From: an uncultured Phycicoccus sp.
GTDB taxonomy: Bacteria; Actinomycetota; Actinomycetes; Actinomycetales; Dermatophilaceae
NCBI RefSeq assembly: GCF_947495705.1
Contig: NZ_CANLZR010000004.1
Span: forward strand, 62,001-126,000
Direction: 5' to 3'
Length of the DNA: 64,000 nucleotides
The first letter of the stretch is position 1. Each line of letters opens with the position of its first letter. The notes under the pieces were generated by a model. The model saw nothing but the letters and a program-made list of their open reading frames with translations. It was not told where the DNA came from and searched no databases. The position numbers and the translations under genes were made by a program. Of this stretch, positions 23,483-32,493 are shown one piece after another.

Positions 23483-25200
23483 GCCTCGACACCCGGCCGG
23501 CCGACCGGCCCGCATCCACGCGGGCGGCCACCGAGCGGCCCCGGGTCACCGCCCGCCGGGTCGCGCTCAGACGGCTCGTCGGGACCGGCCTCGTCGCCCT
23601 CGTCGTCGGGTGGTCCCTCGTCCGGTCGCTGTCCACCGACGGCGCCCTCGTCAACACCGGCGGGCTCCGCCTGCTGGGGCGGCTCCTCGCCGCCGTCGGG
23701 GATCCGGCGACCTCGCCCGACTTCCTCCGGATCGTCCTCGACGCCGCGCTGACCACCGTCGTCTACGCCGCGCTCGGCACGGCCGGGGCCCTGGTCATCG
23801 GGGTCGCCGGTGCCCTCGTCCTCAGCGACGCCACCTGGCGCCACCCGCCCGGTCGGGTCGTCGGTGCGATCCGCCTGGTCCTGCGAGGGATGCTGGTCGG
23901 CGTCCGCGCCATCCACGAGCTGATCTGGGCGCTGCTGTTCGTCAGCGTGCTCGGACTCGACCCCCTCGTCGCCGTCCTGGCCATCGCCGTCCCGTTCGGC
24001 GCACAGACGGCCAAGGTCTTCGCCGAGATCCTCGACGCCGCTCCCCGACACCCGGTCTCGGCGATGCGCGCGAGCGGTGCCCGGTCGGCAGCCGCTCTGG
24101 CCTACGGGCTCGTGCCGGCGGCGATCCCGCTGCTGCTGTCGTACGCGTTCTACCGGTTCGAGTGCGCGATCCGCTCGGCCGTGGTGCTCGGGGTCGTCGG
24201 GGTCGGCGGACTCGGCCAGGAGATGGTGCTCAGCCTCCAGTCGCGGAACTGGGACGAGGTCTGGACCCTGGTCGCGGCCGTCGTCGTCCTCTCGGGGGTC
24301 GTCGACGTGTGGAGCTCGAAGGTGCGCGGCGACCTGGCCGTCGTGTCGTGCTCGGACTGGTCCGGCGGGAGCACCGGGACCCCGCGCGGCAACCGGTCCT
24401 CGTGGGCGCGGTGGTCCGCCGTCTTCGCCGCCGTCGGCCTCGTCGCGGCGTGGTTCGCCTCGGGCGTCTCGTGGGCGGGCCTGGTGTCCGCACGCACGCG
24501 TGAGCTCACGGTCCGGCTCGTCGACGACCTGCTGCCGCCGGCGCTGCCTCCGGGCGGCTGGTCGGTGCTGGGCGGAGCGACGCTCGACACCCTGGCGATG
24601 GCCGTCCTCGCGATGGTCGTCGCGGTCGGCGTCACCCTCGTCGTCGGGCCGCTGGCGACCCGGGTGCGGCCCGTCGGGACCGACGAGGGTGCGGCCCGGC
24701 TCACCCGGGCGCCGCGGCTCGTCGGCCGGGTCGGCGCCCGGGGGGTGCTGCTCGTGCTCCGGTCCGTGCCGCCGACGGTCTGGGCGGCGCTGGCGCTGCT
24801 CGTCCTGTTCCCCGGGGTGCTGCCCGGGGCCGTCGCGCTCGGCCTCTACACAGGCGGCATCCTCGGGCGGCTCGTCGCCGAGGCCTGGGAGAGCATGGAC
24901 ACCCGGCCGCGGGACGCGCTGCGGGCGGCCGGCGTCCGGTCGGGCCTCGCCGCCCTGGTGGCCGTCCTGCCTCCCTCCTCCCACCAGCTCGTCACGTACA
25001 CCCTGTACCGGTTCGAGATCTGCGTGCGCGACACCGCGATCGTCGGGGTCGTCGGGGCGGCCGGCCTGGGGCGGCTGTTCGCCGAGAACCTGTCCGTCTT
25101 CCGGTTCTCCGCGGTGACGACGCTGCTGCTCGCCTCGTTCGCCGTGAGCGCGGCCAGCGAGGTGCTCGGCCGCCGGATCCGCCGCGCCATCTCCGCCTGA
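23479..25200 (+). CDS. Fused double permease (PhnE-PhnE-like) of the ABC importer
   Basis: A 573-residue membrane protein made of two homologous permease halves. The first (about 30-280) ends with YAFYRFECAIRSAVVLGVVGVGGLGQEM and the second (about 300-573) with TLYRFEICVRDTAIVGVVGAAGLGRLF, the repeated motif being the EAA-type loop that contacts the ATPase. Most PhnE permeases are single and dimerise; here the dimer is one chain. It is the last gene of the operon. The two halves have diverged, which suggests an old fusion. Confidence 0.85.
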   Translation: MSLDTRPADRPASTRAATERPRVTARRVALRRLVGTGLVALVVGWSLVRSLSTDGALVNTGGLRLLGRLLAAVGDPATSPDFLRIVLDAALTTVVYAALGTAGALVIGVAGALVLSDATWRHPPGRVVGAIRLVLRGMLVGVRAIHELIWALLFVSVLGLDPLVAVLAIAVPFGAQTAKVFAEILDAAPRHPVSAMRASGARSAAALAYGLVPAAIPLLLSYAFYRFECAIRSAVVLGVVGVGGLGQEMVLSLQSRNWDEVWTLVAAVVVLSGVVDVWSSKVRGDLAVVSCSDWSGGSTGTPRGNRSSWARWSAVFAAVGLVAAWFASGVSWAGLVSARTRELTVRLVDDLLPPALPPGGWSVLGGATLDTLAMAVLAMVVAVGVTLVVGPLATRVRPVGTDEGAARLTRAPRLVGRVGARGVLLVLRSVPPTVWAALALLVLFPGVLPGAVALGLYTGGILGRLVAEAWESMDTRPRDALRAAGVRSGLAALVAVLPPSSHQLVTYTLYRFEICVRDTAIVGVVGAAGLGRLFAENLSVFRFSAVTTLLLASFAVSAASEVLGRRIRRAISA

Positions 25201-25260
25201 GTGTCTAAGGCGCGGAATGGCTGTCGGTGCGCCCGACGTTCGACCGGGGGCCAGAGCCTC

Positions 25261-25293
25261 CACGACGACCTGCACGACGACCTGCACGACGAG
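25261..25293 (+). repeat. Short 12-bp tandem repeat before the SDR gene
   Basis: The unit CACGACGACCTG occurs twice in tandem plus most of a third copy, ending just before the GAGAGGA ribosome-binding site. It may only reflect replication slippage. Confidence 0.5.
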
Positions 25294-25301
25294 AGGACCC
25301 C

Positions 25302-26252
25302 ATGAGCCGCTGGACCGCCGACCAGATCCCCGACCTCACCGGACGGAGGGCCGTCGTGACCGGCGCGAACTCGGGGATCGGCCTGGTCCAGGCCCGCGCG
25401 CTCGCAGCGCGGGGGGCCGACGTCGTCCTCGCCGTGCGGAACACCGAGTCCGGGGAGGCGGCGGCCCGCCGCATCCGCCGCACCGGTGCGGGCGGGTCGG
25501 TGGCCGTCGAGCACCTCGACCTCGCCTCGCAGGGCTCCGTCCGGGAGTTCGCCGAGCGCCAGGAGGAGCCGCTGGACCTGCTCGTCAACAACGCCGGCGT
25601 GATGACCCCGCCCCGGTACCGCGAGACCGAGGACGGCTTCGAGCTGCAGTTCGGGACGAACCACCTCGGCCACTTCGCGCTCACCGGCCGCCTGCTGCCG
25701 CAGCTGCTCGCGGCCGCAGCCCCCCGGGTCACGACGGTCTCGTCCATCGCGCACCAGCGCGGCGACGGCGCTGTCTGCGAGGGCAACCCGCGCGAGACCT
25801 ACGACCCCCAGACCGCGTACGGCCGGTCCAAGCTCGCGAACCTGCTGTTCGCCCAGGAGCTGCACCGGCGGGCCGCGGCCGCCGGGTCGGGCCTGACCTC
25901 GACCGCCGCCCACCCCGGCGTCACAGCGACCAACCTCGTGGCCAGCAAGGACGGAATGGGTTCCCTCCCGGTCATCGGCGCCCTCGGCCAGCTCGCCGTC
26001 AAGGCGCTCTTCCCCGGCGCCGAGAAGGGCGCCGAGGCCGTCCTGTACGCCGCCACGGCCGCCGAGCCGGGCTCGTACTCGGGCCCGACCGGCATCGGGG
26101 AGACCCGCGGTCCGGTCGGGCCGGCCCGCCGGTCGTCGTGGGCACGCGACGAGACCTTGGCCGACCTGCTGTGGCAGCGCTCCGAGGAGCTCACCGGGGT
26201 CACGTACTCGTTCGACGCCGGCGCCGGCCGGCTGCGAGGCAACCTCGCCTAG
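25302..26252 (+). CDS. Short-chain dehydrogenase/reductase
   Basis: A 316-residue classical-type SDR with the cofactor motif TGANSGIG near residue 20, NNAGV near 96, and active-site Tyr/Lys in YGRSKLANLLFAQ. Its length and the C-terminal extension resemble the retinol dehydrogenase/protochlorophyllide reductase-like group common in actinobacteria. Substrate unknown. The ATG at 25302 follows GAGAGGA. The gene converges on the DHFR-like gene with 2 nt between stops. Confidence 0.85.
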   Translation: MSRWTADQIPDLTGRRAVVTGANSGIGLVQARALAARGADVVLAVRNTESGEAAARRIRRTGAGGSVAVEHLDLASQGSVREFAERQEEPLDLLVNNAGVMTPPRYRETEDGFELQFGTNHLGHFALTGRLLPQLLAAAAPRVTTVSSIAHQRGDGAVCEGNPRETYDPQTAYGRSKLANLLFAQELHRRAAAAGSGLTSTAAHPGVTATNLVASKDGMGSLPVIGALGQLAVKALFPGAEKGAEAVLYAATAAEPGSYSGPTGIGETRGPVGPARRSSWARDETLADLLWQRSEELTGVTYSFDAGAGRLRGNLA

Positions 26253-26254
26253 CG

Positions 26255-26803
26255 CTACGTGAGGACCCAGCGCTGGAAGCCCGCCCCGGTCCCGTAGGCC
26301 ACCGCTTCGGCGAGTCGCAGGTCGCGCGTCGCGTAGCCGTCCGGGAAGAGCGGGCGCCCCTCGCCCTGGACGACGGGGTACTGGAAGAGGCGGAGCTCGT
26401 CGACGAGACCCGCGTCGAGCAGCGCGTGGACCACGCTCACGGACCCGGTGCACACGATGTCGCCGCCGTCCTCGCTCTTGAGGGTGCCCACCTGCTCGAG
26501 CCAGTCCGTCCGCAGCACGGTCGTCCCGCCCCACCCCGGATCCTCGAGGGTCGACGAGACGACGTACTTGCGGACCCGGTTGAGGTAGTCGCTGACACCG
26601 GTGGTGTCGTCGTCCAGGTCGCGCCAGTAGCCGCGGAAGGCCTCGAAGGTGTCACGCCCGACGAGCAGGGCGTCGGCAGCCTCCCGCTGGCGGATGTTCT
26701 CCGCCAGCAGCTCGCCGTCCTGAGCCTGGTCGTCGAACCAGCCGCCGATCATGTCGATCCGGCCGTCGAGGGTGATGTTCTCGGTGATCGCAAGGGTGCG
26801 CAC
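26255..26803 (-). CDS. RibD C-terminal/dihydrofolate reductase-like protein
   Basis: A 182-residue protein of the RibD_C/DHFR-like fold, opening with ITENITLDGRIDM and containing LLVGRDTFEAFRGYW, KYVVSSTL and DELRLFQYPVVQGEGRPLF. These are NADPH-dependent reductases of largely unknown substrate. GTG at 26803 is chosen because GGAGGAGGT lies 3 nt upstream; a longer frame would include the palindromic repeats and is not supported. The gene faces a 322-bp gap rich in repeats. Confidence 0.8.
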   Translation of the reverse strand: MRTLAITENITLDGRIDMIGGWFDDQAQDGELLAENIRQREAADALLVGRDTFEAFRGYWRDLDDDTTGVSDYLNRVRKYVVSSTLEDPGWGGTTVLRTDWLEQVGTLKSEDGGDIVCTGSVSVVHALLDAGLVDELRLFQYPVVQGEGRPLFPDGYATRDLRLAEAVAYGTGAGFQRWVLT

Positions 26804-26900
26804 GGCACCTCCTCCTTGTCGGGGGTGGTCCGGCCACCCTGCCCGTGACGGCGCTCCGACAGGGGCCTCCGGACGGACGAACCCGGGCATGCCCCCACCC

Positions 26901-27042
26901 GTACCTGCACCGACCAACAGGTCACGCCAGGTACGCACCCCGACCCCGGCTCCCGTACCTACCTCGACCAATAGGTCACACCAGGTACGCCCCGACCCCG
27001 GCTCCCGTACCTCCCTCGACCTATTGGTCACGCCAGGTACGC
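26901..27042. repeat. Tandem array of three palindromic repeats (locus B)
   Basis: Cores lie at 26911-26925 (CGACCAACAGGTCAC), 26965-26979 (CGACCAATAGGTCAC) and 27016-27030 (CGACCTATTGGTCAC), spaced 54 and 51 bp. Each is enclosed by outer arms GTACCT and AGGTAC, giving nested stem-loops of about 38 nt. The flanks of copies 2 and 3 are nearly identical over about 50 bp, but the 4-nt loop is exactly reverse-complemented (AATA to TATT). The family is shared with locus A at 18082-18256. Confidence 0.85.
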
Positions 27043-27113
27043 ACCCCGGGCACAGGCTCGACGGTCGGCAGCCGTGATGCCACCGCACCCTCGGCGGGCC
27101 GGTCCGATGCACA

Positions 27114-27119
27114 TAGGCT
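27114..27119 (+). promoter_or_regulatory. Putative -10 element for glpD, leaderless start
   Basis: TAGGCT followed by 6 nt and the ATG at 27126. A weak -35-like TCGGCG is 17 nt upstream. Confidence 0.45.
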
Positions 27120-27125
27120 GAGCCC

Positions 27126-28763
27126 ATGAGCCTCAGGTCGGCGAACATCGAGCGCATCGACGGCGGCTTCTTCGACGTGCTCGTCGTCGGGGCCGGCATC
27201 AACGGCGCCGTCTCCGCCGCCTCCTTGGCCGGGCGGGGCGCCTCCGTGGCCCTTGTCGACCGGGGCGACTTCGGCGCCTTCACGAGCCAGGAGTCCTCCA
27301 ACCTCGTCTGGGGCGGCTTCAAGTACCTCGAGAACTACGAGCTCCCCCTCGTCTACGGGCTCTGCAAGTCGCGCAACCGGCTCATGAAGGCCTACCCCGG
27401 CAACATCAAGGAGATCGGCTTCCTCGCCTCCCTCACCTACGACGCCCCGTACAAGCCCTGGTTCGCCGGGCTGGGCGCCACCGCGTACTGGGGCATCGGG
27501 ATGTTCGGCACCAAGCGGCCGCGGGTCTTCGACGCCAAGGAGGTCAAGGCCGAGGAACCGGCGATCGACACCACCAACGTGCGCGGCGCCATCCAGTACC
27601 AGGACGCCTTCCTCGTCGACAACGACAGCCGGTTCGTCTTCTCCTTCGTCCGGTCCGCGCTCGAGGCCGGGGCCGCCGTCGCCAACTACGTCGAGGTCGT
27701 CTCGGCCGAGCGCATCGGGGACCGCTGGGTCGCCCACCTGCGCGACACCGACACCGGCGCCGAGATCACCACCTCGGCCCGCGTCCTGGTCAACGCCGGT
27801 GGCCCGTTCGCCGACGACCTCAACGAGCAGTTCGGCGCACACACCGAGCACCGCATCGTCTACTCCAAGGGCATCCACCTCGTCGTCCCGCGGCTCACGA
27901 CGACCCGGCACGACCGGGTCCTCGCGTTCTTCGACGACACCCAACGGCTCTTCTACGTCATCCCGATGGGCCGCCGCTCGGTCATCGGCACCACCGACAC
28001 CCGCGTCGACACCCCGTACACCGAGGTGACGGCCGAGGACCGGCAGTTCCTCCTCGACCAGATCAACGCCCGCCTCGACCTCGACGCGCCGCTGACCGTC
28101 GACGACGTCATCGCCGAACGCTGCGGGGTCCGCCCGCTGGTCGTCACCCGCGGCCACGGCGACCAGACCGACGTCGACTGGACCTCGCTGTCGCGCAAGC
28201 ACGAGATCGAGCGCGACGACGACCGCGCCGTCGTGTCCGTGCTCGGCGGCAAGCTCACCGACTGCCTCAACGTCGGCGAGGAGGTCGCCGACGAGGTGCA
28301 GGCCCTCGGCATCCCGCTCGAGAAGGACCTGCACAGCTGGTACGGCGAGCCCGCGGCGCAGACCCGGGCCGAGTTCTACCGCCAGGCCCGGCTCATGCGC
28401 CTGGACTCCCTGCGCTCCAAGCCCGACACCGAGCCGCTCAGCGACCGCCTGTGGCGCCGGTACGGCCGGCGGGCCTTCGACCTCCTCGAGGCGATCCGGG
28501 CCGACCCGGCGATGGGCGAGGACGTCATGGGCTCGGCCGACTACCTGCGCGCCGAGCTCTACACCGCCGCCGAGGCCGAGATGGTCGTGACCCTCGACGA
28601 CTTCATGCGCCGCCGCAGCAAGATCGACCTCGTCGTGCCGGACGCCGACATCGACGACTCCGAGGGCCTGCGCGAGGTCGCGACGATCCTGTTCGGGGAC
28701 GACGCCGAGCGCCGCCTCGCCGACTACCGGGCCGCCAAGCGCCCGCGCCAGGGAGCCCAGTAG
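27126..28763 (+). CDS. glpD: Glycerol-3-phosphate dehydrogenase, FAD-dependent
   Basis: A 545-residue flavoprotein that oxidises glycerol 3-phosphate to dihydroxyacetone phosphate and reduces quinone at the membrane. The FAD motif is VVGAGINGAVSA near residue 22. The substrate region includes SSNLVWGGFKYLENYE, and the C-terminal domain begins around residue 400 (SKPDTEPLSDRLWRRYGRRAFDL). Length fits the GlpD family. It is monocistronic, just downstream of the palindrome array; no glpK or glpF lies beside it. Confidence 0.92.
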   Translation: MSLRSANIERIDGGFFDVLVVGAGINGAVSAASLAGRGASVALVDRGDFGAFTSQESSNLVWGGFKYLENYELPLVYGLCKSRNRLMKAYPGNIKEIGFLASLTYDAPYKPWFAGLGATAYWGIGMFGTKRPRVFDAKEVKAEEPAIDTTNVRGAIQYQDAFLVDNDSRFVFSFVRSALEAGAAVANYVEVVSAERIGDRWVAHLRDTDTGAEITTSARVLVNAGGPFADDLNEQFGAHTEHRIVYSKGIHLVVPRLTTTRHDRVLAFFDDTQRLFYVIPMGRRSVIGTTDTRVDTPYTEVTAEDRQFLLDQINARLDLDAPLTVDDVIAERCGVRPLVVTRGHGDQTDVDWTSLSRKHEIERDDDRAVVSVLGGKLTDCLNVGEEVADEVQALGIPLEKDLHSWYGEPAAQTRAEFYRQARLMRLDSLRSKPDTEPLSDRLWRRYGRRAFDLLEAIRADPAMGEDVMGSADYLRAELYTAAEAEMVVTLDDFMRRRSKIDLVVPDADIDDSEGLREVATILFGDDAERRLADYRAAKRPRQGAQ

Positions 28764-28773
28764 GGCCGGCGCC

Positions 28774-29634
28774 TCACGGCGCGTCGACCCAGCGGAAGGT
28801 GACGTCGCGACCCGGTGGCACCTGCGCCGCGCGGTCGACGTCCGCGTCGACGACGACCGCCACGACCGGGTAGCCGCCGGTCACGGGGTGGTCGGCGAGG
28901 AACACCACCGGCTCGCCGCTCGGCGGCACCTGCACCGCGCCCCGCCACACGCCCTCGCTCGGCAGCTCCGCGTCCCCGGCGGGGTCGACCGCCCCACCCG
29001 CCAGCCGCATCCCCACCCGGTTGCTCCGCTCCGTCACCCGCCAGGTCGTGCGGACGAGGAGGTCGGGGTCCCGCACCCGGTCGGCCCGAGGGCCCCGGAC
29101 CGCGCGCAGGACGACATCCCCGCCGTGGTCCGGCCACGGCACGTACGGCAGCGTCGGGACCTCACCCCCGGGCGCCCCGACCGCGAGGACGTCGCCTCGT
29201 TCGAGAGGCGCGGGCCCCAGCTTGGCCAGGACGTCGCGGCTCCGGGAGCCGAGCACCGGCGCCACGTCGATGCCACCGCGGACGGCGAGGTACGAGCGCA
29301 GCCCGTCCCGGGGGGGCCCGAGCCGGATCCGCGCACCGGGGGTCGCCCGGGCGAGGGCGTGCGACCCCACGGGACGGCCGTCCACCGTGACCTCGCAGAC
29401 CGCCCCCGTGACACAGAAGTCGACGGCGTCCTCGCCGACCTCGACCTCGAGACCGCCGGCGGTCACCTCGACCCCAGCCGCGCCCTCGGGGTTGCCGACG
29501 ACCCGGTTGCCGAGGCGCAGGGATCCCCGGTCGGCGGCCCCCGAGCGCCCCACGCCCACCCCCGCGAGCCCCGCTCGCCCGAGGTCCTCGACGAGGGCCA
29601 GCGGGCCGGTCGACCGCACCGTGAGGGCCCTCAC
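28774..29634 (-). CDS. pxpC: 5-oxoprolinase subunit C (biotin-dependent carboxyltransferase family)
   Basis: A 286-residue PxpC/KipA family protein, marked by VEDLGRAGLAGVGVGRSGAADRGSLRLGN near the N-terminus, IRLGPPRDGLRSYLAVRGGID, and a C-terminal SNRVGMRLAGGAV and EPVVFLADHPVTGGYPVVAVV. With PxpA and PxpB it cleaves 5-oxoproline to glutamate using ATP. GTG at 29634 overlaps the pxpB stop; it is the last gene of the pxpABC set. Confidence 0.9.
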   Translation of the reverse strand: MRALTVRSTGPLALVEDLGRAGLAGVGVGRSGAADRGSLRLGNRVVGNPEGAAGVEVTAGGLEVEVGEDAVDFCVTGAVCEVTVDGRPVGSHALARATPGARIRLGPPRDGLRSYLAVRGGIDVAPVLGSRSRDVLAKLGPAPLERGDVLAVGAPGGEVPTLPYVPWPDHGGDVVLRAVRGPRADRVRDPDLLVRTTWRVTERSNRVGMRLAGGAVDPAGDAELPSEGVWRGAVQVPPSGEPVVFLADHPVTGGYPVVAVVVDADVDRAAQVPPGRDVTFRWVDAP

Positions 29635-30245
29635 GGGCCCACCTCGACGAACCGGACCCGGACACCGGGGCGCATCAGCGCCGGCGGCTCCCGGTCGAGG
29701 TCGAACAGACGGAGCTCGGTGCGTCCGATGAGCTGCCAGCCTCCGGGCGACTCGCGCGGGTAGACCCCGGAGTACTCGCCCGCCAGGCCCACCGCGCCGG
29801 CCGGGACCCGGGTACGGGCCTCCACGCGCCGCGGGACGTGCAGGCGGTCGTGATCGCCCACGAGGTAGCCGAACCCCGGCGCGAAGCCACCGAAGGCCAC
29901 CTGCCACAGCTGCCCGGTGTGCGCCGCGACGACCTCCTCGCGCGTCAGGCCGGTGAGCCGGGCGACGTCGTCGAGGTCCTCCCCGTCGTAGACGACCGGG
30001 ACCTCCACGACGTCGCCCCCGTCACCGGTGCTCTCCGTCACCGGGTCCACCCGGTCCAGCGCGGCGCGGACCTCCGCCACGGGGACCCCGTCGGCCGCGA
30101 CGACCAGCACCGTGCGGGCGGCCGGCACCACCTCGCCGACGGCCGCGGGGCGCGCCGCGCGCAGCCCGGCCGCGAAGGCCATCGCCTCCGGCCCGTCCGC
30201 CAGCTCGACGAGCACGGCCCGGTCGCCGTACGGCAGGACCTTCAC
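29631..30245 (-). CDS. pxpB: 5-oxoprolinase subunit B
   Basis: A 204-residue PxpB/KipI family protein. Signatures are the N-terminal [13 protein letters not shown], the [27 protein letters not shown] stretch, and [16 protein letters not shown] at 30245 is chosen because it overlaps the pxpA stop (GTGA) and begins the conserved domain. It forms a complex with PxpC. Confidence 0.92.
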   Translation of the reverse strand: MKVLPYGDRAVLVELADGPEAMAFAAGLRAARPAAVGEVVPAARTVLVVAADGVPVAEVRAALDRVDPVTESTGDGGDVVEVPVVYDGEDLDDVARLTGLTREEVVAAHTGQLWQVAFGGFAPGFGYLVGDHDRLHVPRRVEARTRVPAGAVGLAGEYSGVYPRESPGGWQLIGRTELRLFDLDREPPALMRPGVRVRFVEVGP

Positions 30246-31009
30246 CCGAAGGCCCTCACCGTCACCCCGGCCTCCGCGAGCGTCGCCCGCACCCGCCGGG
30301 CCATCTCGACCGCACCCGGGGTGTCGCCGTGCAGGCACACCGACTCGGCGTCGACGGCCACCACGCTCCCGTCCACGGCGCTCACCTGGCCCTGGGTGAC
30401 GAGCCGGACGACCCGGCGCGCCACCTCGGCGGGGTCCTCGAGCACCGCTGCGGGCTCGCCACGCGGGACGAGCGTGCCGTCCGGGGTGTACCCGCGGTCG
30501 GCGAACGCCTCGCGGACGGCGCGCAGCCCGGCCGCCTCGGCCCGGCGGAGCAGCGCCGAGCCCGGCAGGCCGAGCACCGGGAGCGACGGGTCGTAGGCCC
30601 GGACCGCCTCGACGACGGCCCGGGCATGCCCCTCGTGGTGCACCGCGGCGTTGTACAGCGCCCCGTGCGGCTTGACGTAGGAGACCCGGGTCCCGGCGAC
30701 GCGGGCCATCGCCTCGAGCGCCCCCACCTGGTAGACGATGTCGTCGGCGAGTTCCCCCGGCTCGACGTCGAGGAAGCGGCGGCCGAAGCCGGCGAGGTCC
30801 CGGTAGCCGACCTGGGCCCCGACCGCGACCCCGCGCGCGGCGGCCGACTCGCAGCAGCGCCGCAGGGTGCTCGGGTCGCCGGCGTGGAACCCGCAGGCCA
30901 CGTTGGCGCTCGTCACGAGCGCCAGCACGGCGTCGTCGTCGCCGAGCCGCCAGCGGCCGAAGGACTCCCCGACATCGCTGTTGAGGTCGATGACCGCGCT
31001 GTCCGCCAT
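30242..31009 (-). CDS. pxpA: 5-oxoprolinase subunit A (LamB/YcsF family)
   Basis: A 255-residue YcsF/LamB family protein. The typical [12 protein letters not shown] start is followed by [27 protein letters not shown] and [12 protein letters not shown], which carry the conserved His and Asp residues. First gene of pxpABC, a route for recycling 5-oxoproline that forms spontaneously from glutamine. The gamma-glutamyltransferase gene at 61986-63512 is another source of gamma-glutamyl products in this genome, though far away. Confidence 0.94.
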   Translation of the reverse strand: MADSAVIDLNSDVGESFGRWRLGDDDAVLALVTSANVACGFHAGDPSTLRRCCESAAARGVAVGAQVGYRDLAGFGRRFLDVEPGELADDIVYQVGALEAMARVAGTRVSYVKPHGALYNAAVHHEGHARAVVEAVRAYDPSLPVLGLPGSALLRRAEAAGLRAVREAFADRGYTPDGTLVPRGEPAAVLEDPAEVARRVVRLVTQGQVSAVDGSVVAVDAESVCLHGDTPGAVEMARRVRATLAEAGVTVRAFG

Positions 31010-31046
31010 GGTCGTCGATCCTCCCAGGTTGTGGGCGCGCCGGGGC

Positions 31047-31712
31047 TCAGACCTCGACGAGCACCTCGTCGAGCGGCTTGCGGGTGATGGCCGGGACCCG
31101 GGCGCCGTCCGCCGGGAGCCCGACCGGGATGACGACGAACGGTCGCTCGTTGGCGGGCCGCCCGAGGATCTCGGTGAGCCAGCGCATCGGGGACGGGGTG
31201 TGCGTCAAGGTGGCGAGCCCGGCCCGGTGCAGCGCGGCGAGCAGCAGCCCGACCGCGATCCCCACCGACTCCTTGGGGTAGTAGGGCTTCGGCTCGGTCT
31301 CGCTGCGGTGGACCTCGAAGACGACGACGAGCACCGGGGCGGTCTCGAGGAAGGGTTTGTCGGCGTCGGTGCCGAGAGGAGCGAGCGCGTCCAGCCACTC
31401 CTCCCCCGCGCGGCGTTCGTAGAACTCCCGCTCCTCGGCCTCGGCCCCCTGGCGGATGCGCCGCTTGGCCTCGGGGTCGGTGACGACGACGAAGCGCCAC
31501 GGCTGGAGGTTCGCCCCGCTCGGGGCGCTGGCCGCGGCCCGCACCGCCTCGCGCACGGCGTCCAGCGGCACCGGGTCGGGCGCGAAGTCGCGCAGGCTCC
31601 GCCGGGTCGCCATGAGGTCGGCGAACTCCCCGGCCCGGGCCACCCGCTCGGCGTCGGTGAGGTCCGGTGCGCGCGGCGCCGGCTCGGTGGGGACGGGCTC
31701 GTCGGGGGTCAC
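31047..31712 (-). CDS. Nitroreductase family flavoprotein
   Basis: A 221-residue FMN-dependent protein. [17 protein letters not shown] near residue 32 and [18 protein letters not shown] form the FMN phosphate site, and [24 protein letters not shown] is the dimer helix. Substrate unknown; the family includes nitro-, quinone- and iodotyrosine reductases. GTG at 31712 is preferred, as upstream residues look unconserved. It ends 37 nt before the pxpA start on the same strand, so it may be co-transcribed with pxpABC. Confidence 0.82.
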   Translation of the reverse strand: MTPDEPVPTEPAPRAPDLTDAERVARAGEFADLMATRRSLRDFAPDPVPLDAVREAVRAAASAPSGANLQPWRFVVVTDPEAKRRIRQGAEAEEREFYERRAGEEWLDALAPLGTDADKPFLETAPVLVVVFEVHRSETEPKPYYPKESVGIAVGLLLAALHRAGLATLTHTPSPMRWLTEILGRPANERPFVVIPVGLPADGARVPAITRKPLDEVLVEV

Positions 31713-31831
31713 CGCCCCATGCTCTCGCACCGGTCCGGCGGTGGGCGGTGACCGCGCCCTGCCCACTCCAGACCCGGCTCTCCGCGCCACGGCCGGGGAA
31801 CAGCCCCACGACCGCCGGGGTTGGCACCACC

Positions 31832-32488
31832 ATGCGCACTCTCATCATCGGTGGCCACGGCAAGGTGGCCCGCCACCTGTCCCCGCTCCTCGTCGACCGC
31901 TCCCACGAGGTGACGGCCGTCATCCGGGACCCGGAGCAGTCCGCCGACGTCGAGGCCGACGGGGCCACGCCACTCGTCGCCGACGTGCAGGCGATGTCCA
32001 CCGACGAGCTCGCCGACCTGCTGCGCGGCCAGGACGCCGTCGTGTGGGCCGCCGGTGCGGGTGGCGGCAGCCCCGAGCGCACCTACGCGGTGGACCGGGA
32101 CGCGGCGATCCGCTCGATGGACGCCGCCTCCGCCGCGGGCGCACGCCGGTACGTGATGCTGTCCTACTTCGGCGCCGGGCCGGACCACGGCGTCCCCGAG
32201 GACCACGGGTTCTTCGCGTACGCCGACGCCAAGACCGCTGCCGACGCACACCTGCAGGATTCGGGCCTGGACTGGACGCTCGTGCGACCCAGCAGCCTCA
32301 CCGACGACGCCGGCACCGGTCGGATCGAGACGTCCCGCCAGGGCGCCGACGCCGGGTCCGTCCCGCGGGCCGACGTCGCCCTCGTCATCGCCGAGGTCCT
32401 CGACCGGCCCGACACCGCGGGCCTCGTCGTCGAGTTCAACAGCGGCGACACCGCCGTCGCCGACGAGCTGGCCGCCGCCACCGCCTGA
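31832..32488 (+). CDS. NAD(P)-binding SDR-like (atypical) protein
   Basis: A 218-residue protein with a Rossmann NAD(P) motif IIGGHGKVARHL at the very N-terminus and the NmrA/YwnB-like pattern VVWAAGAGG, YVMLSYFGAG, FAYADAKTAAD and LDWTLVRPSSL. These proteins reduce or sense NAD(P)-linked metabolites. The Tyr/Lys pair is YADAK. It is followed 5 nt later by a DUF2071 gene and probably shares its transcript. Confidence 0.8.
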   Translation: MRTLIIGGHGKVARHLSPLLVDRSHEVTAVIRDPEQSADVEADGATPLVADVQAMSTDELADLLRGQDAVVWAAGAGGGSPERTYAVDRDAAIRSMDAASAAGARRYVMLSYFGAGPDHGVPEDHGFFAYADAKTAADAHLQDSGLDWTLVRPSSLTDDAGTGRIETSRQGADAGSVPRADVALVIAEVLDRPDTAGLVVEFNSGDTAVADELAAATA

Positions 32489-32493
32489 GTCGC

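Larger units (their letters stand above)
26804..27125. other. Intergenic region with repeat cluster and glpD promoter
   Basis: This 322-bp gap between divergent genes contains the DHFR-like ribosome-binding site at its left edge, three palindromic repeats (26901-27040), and a leaderless-type -10 for glpD (27114-27119). No additional gene is supported: frames here run through the repeats. Confidence 0.7.

Noticed and set aside
21807-25200. Phosphonate import and C-P lyase locus
   Set aside because: Only the transporter genes resemble phn genes; no phnG-M or phosphonatase gene lies nearby, and the neighbours are sulfur-type genes.
22591-25287. An 898-codon open frame on the minus strand opposite the importer genes
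   Set aside because: Low-complexity Asp/Arg/Gly/Pro/Gln sequence, antisense to a well-supported ABC transporter; no recognisable domain.
26901-27042. CRISPR-like spacing of repeats
   Set aside because: The units are palindromic, only three, with similar rather than unique sequence between them, and no cas genes are near.
31456-32493. Upstream extension of the DUF2071 protein as one 601-residue protein
   Set aside because: The extension overlaps the nitroreductase and SDR-like genes in other frames and is low-complexity Arg/Gly sequence.
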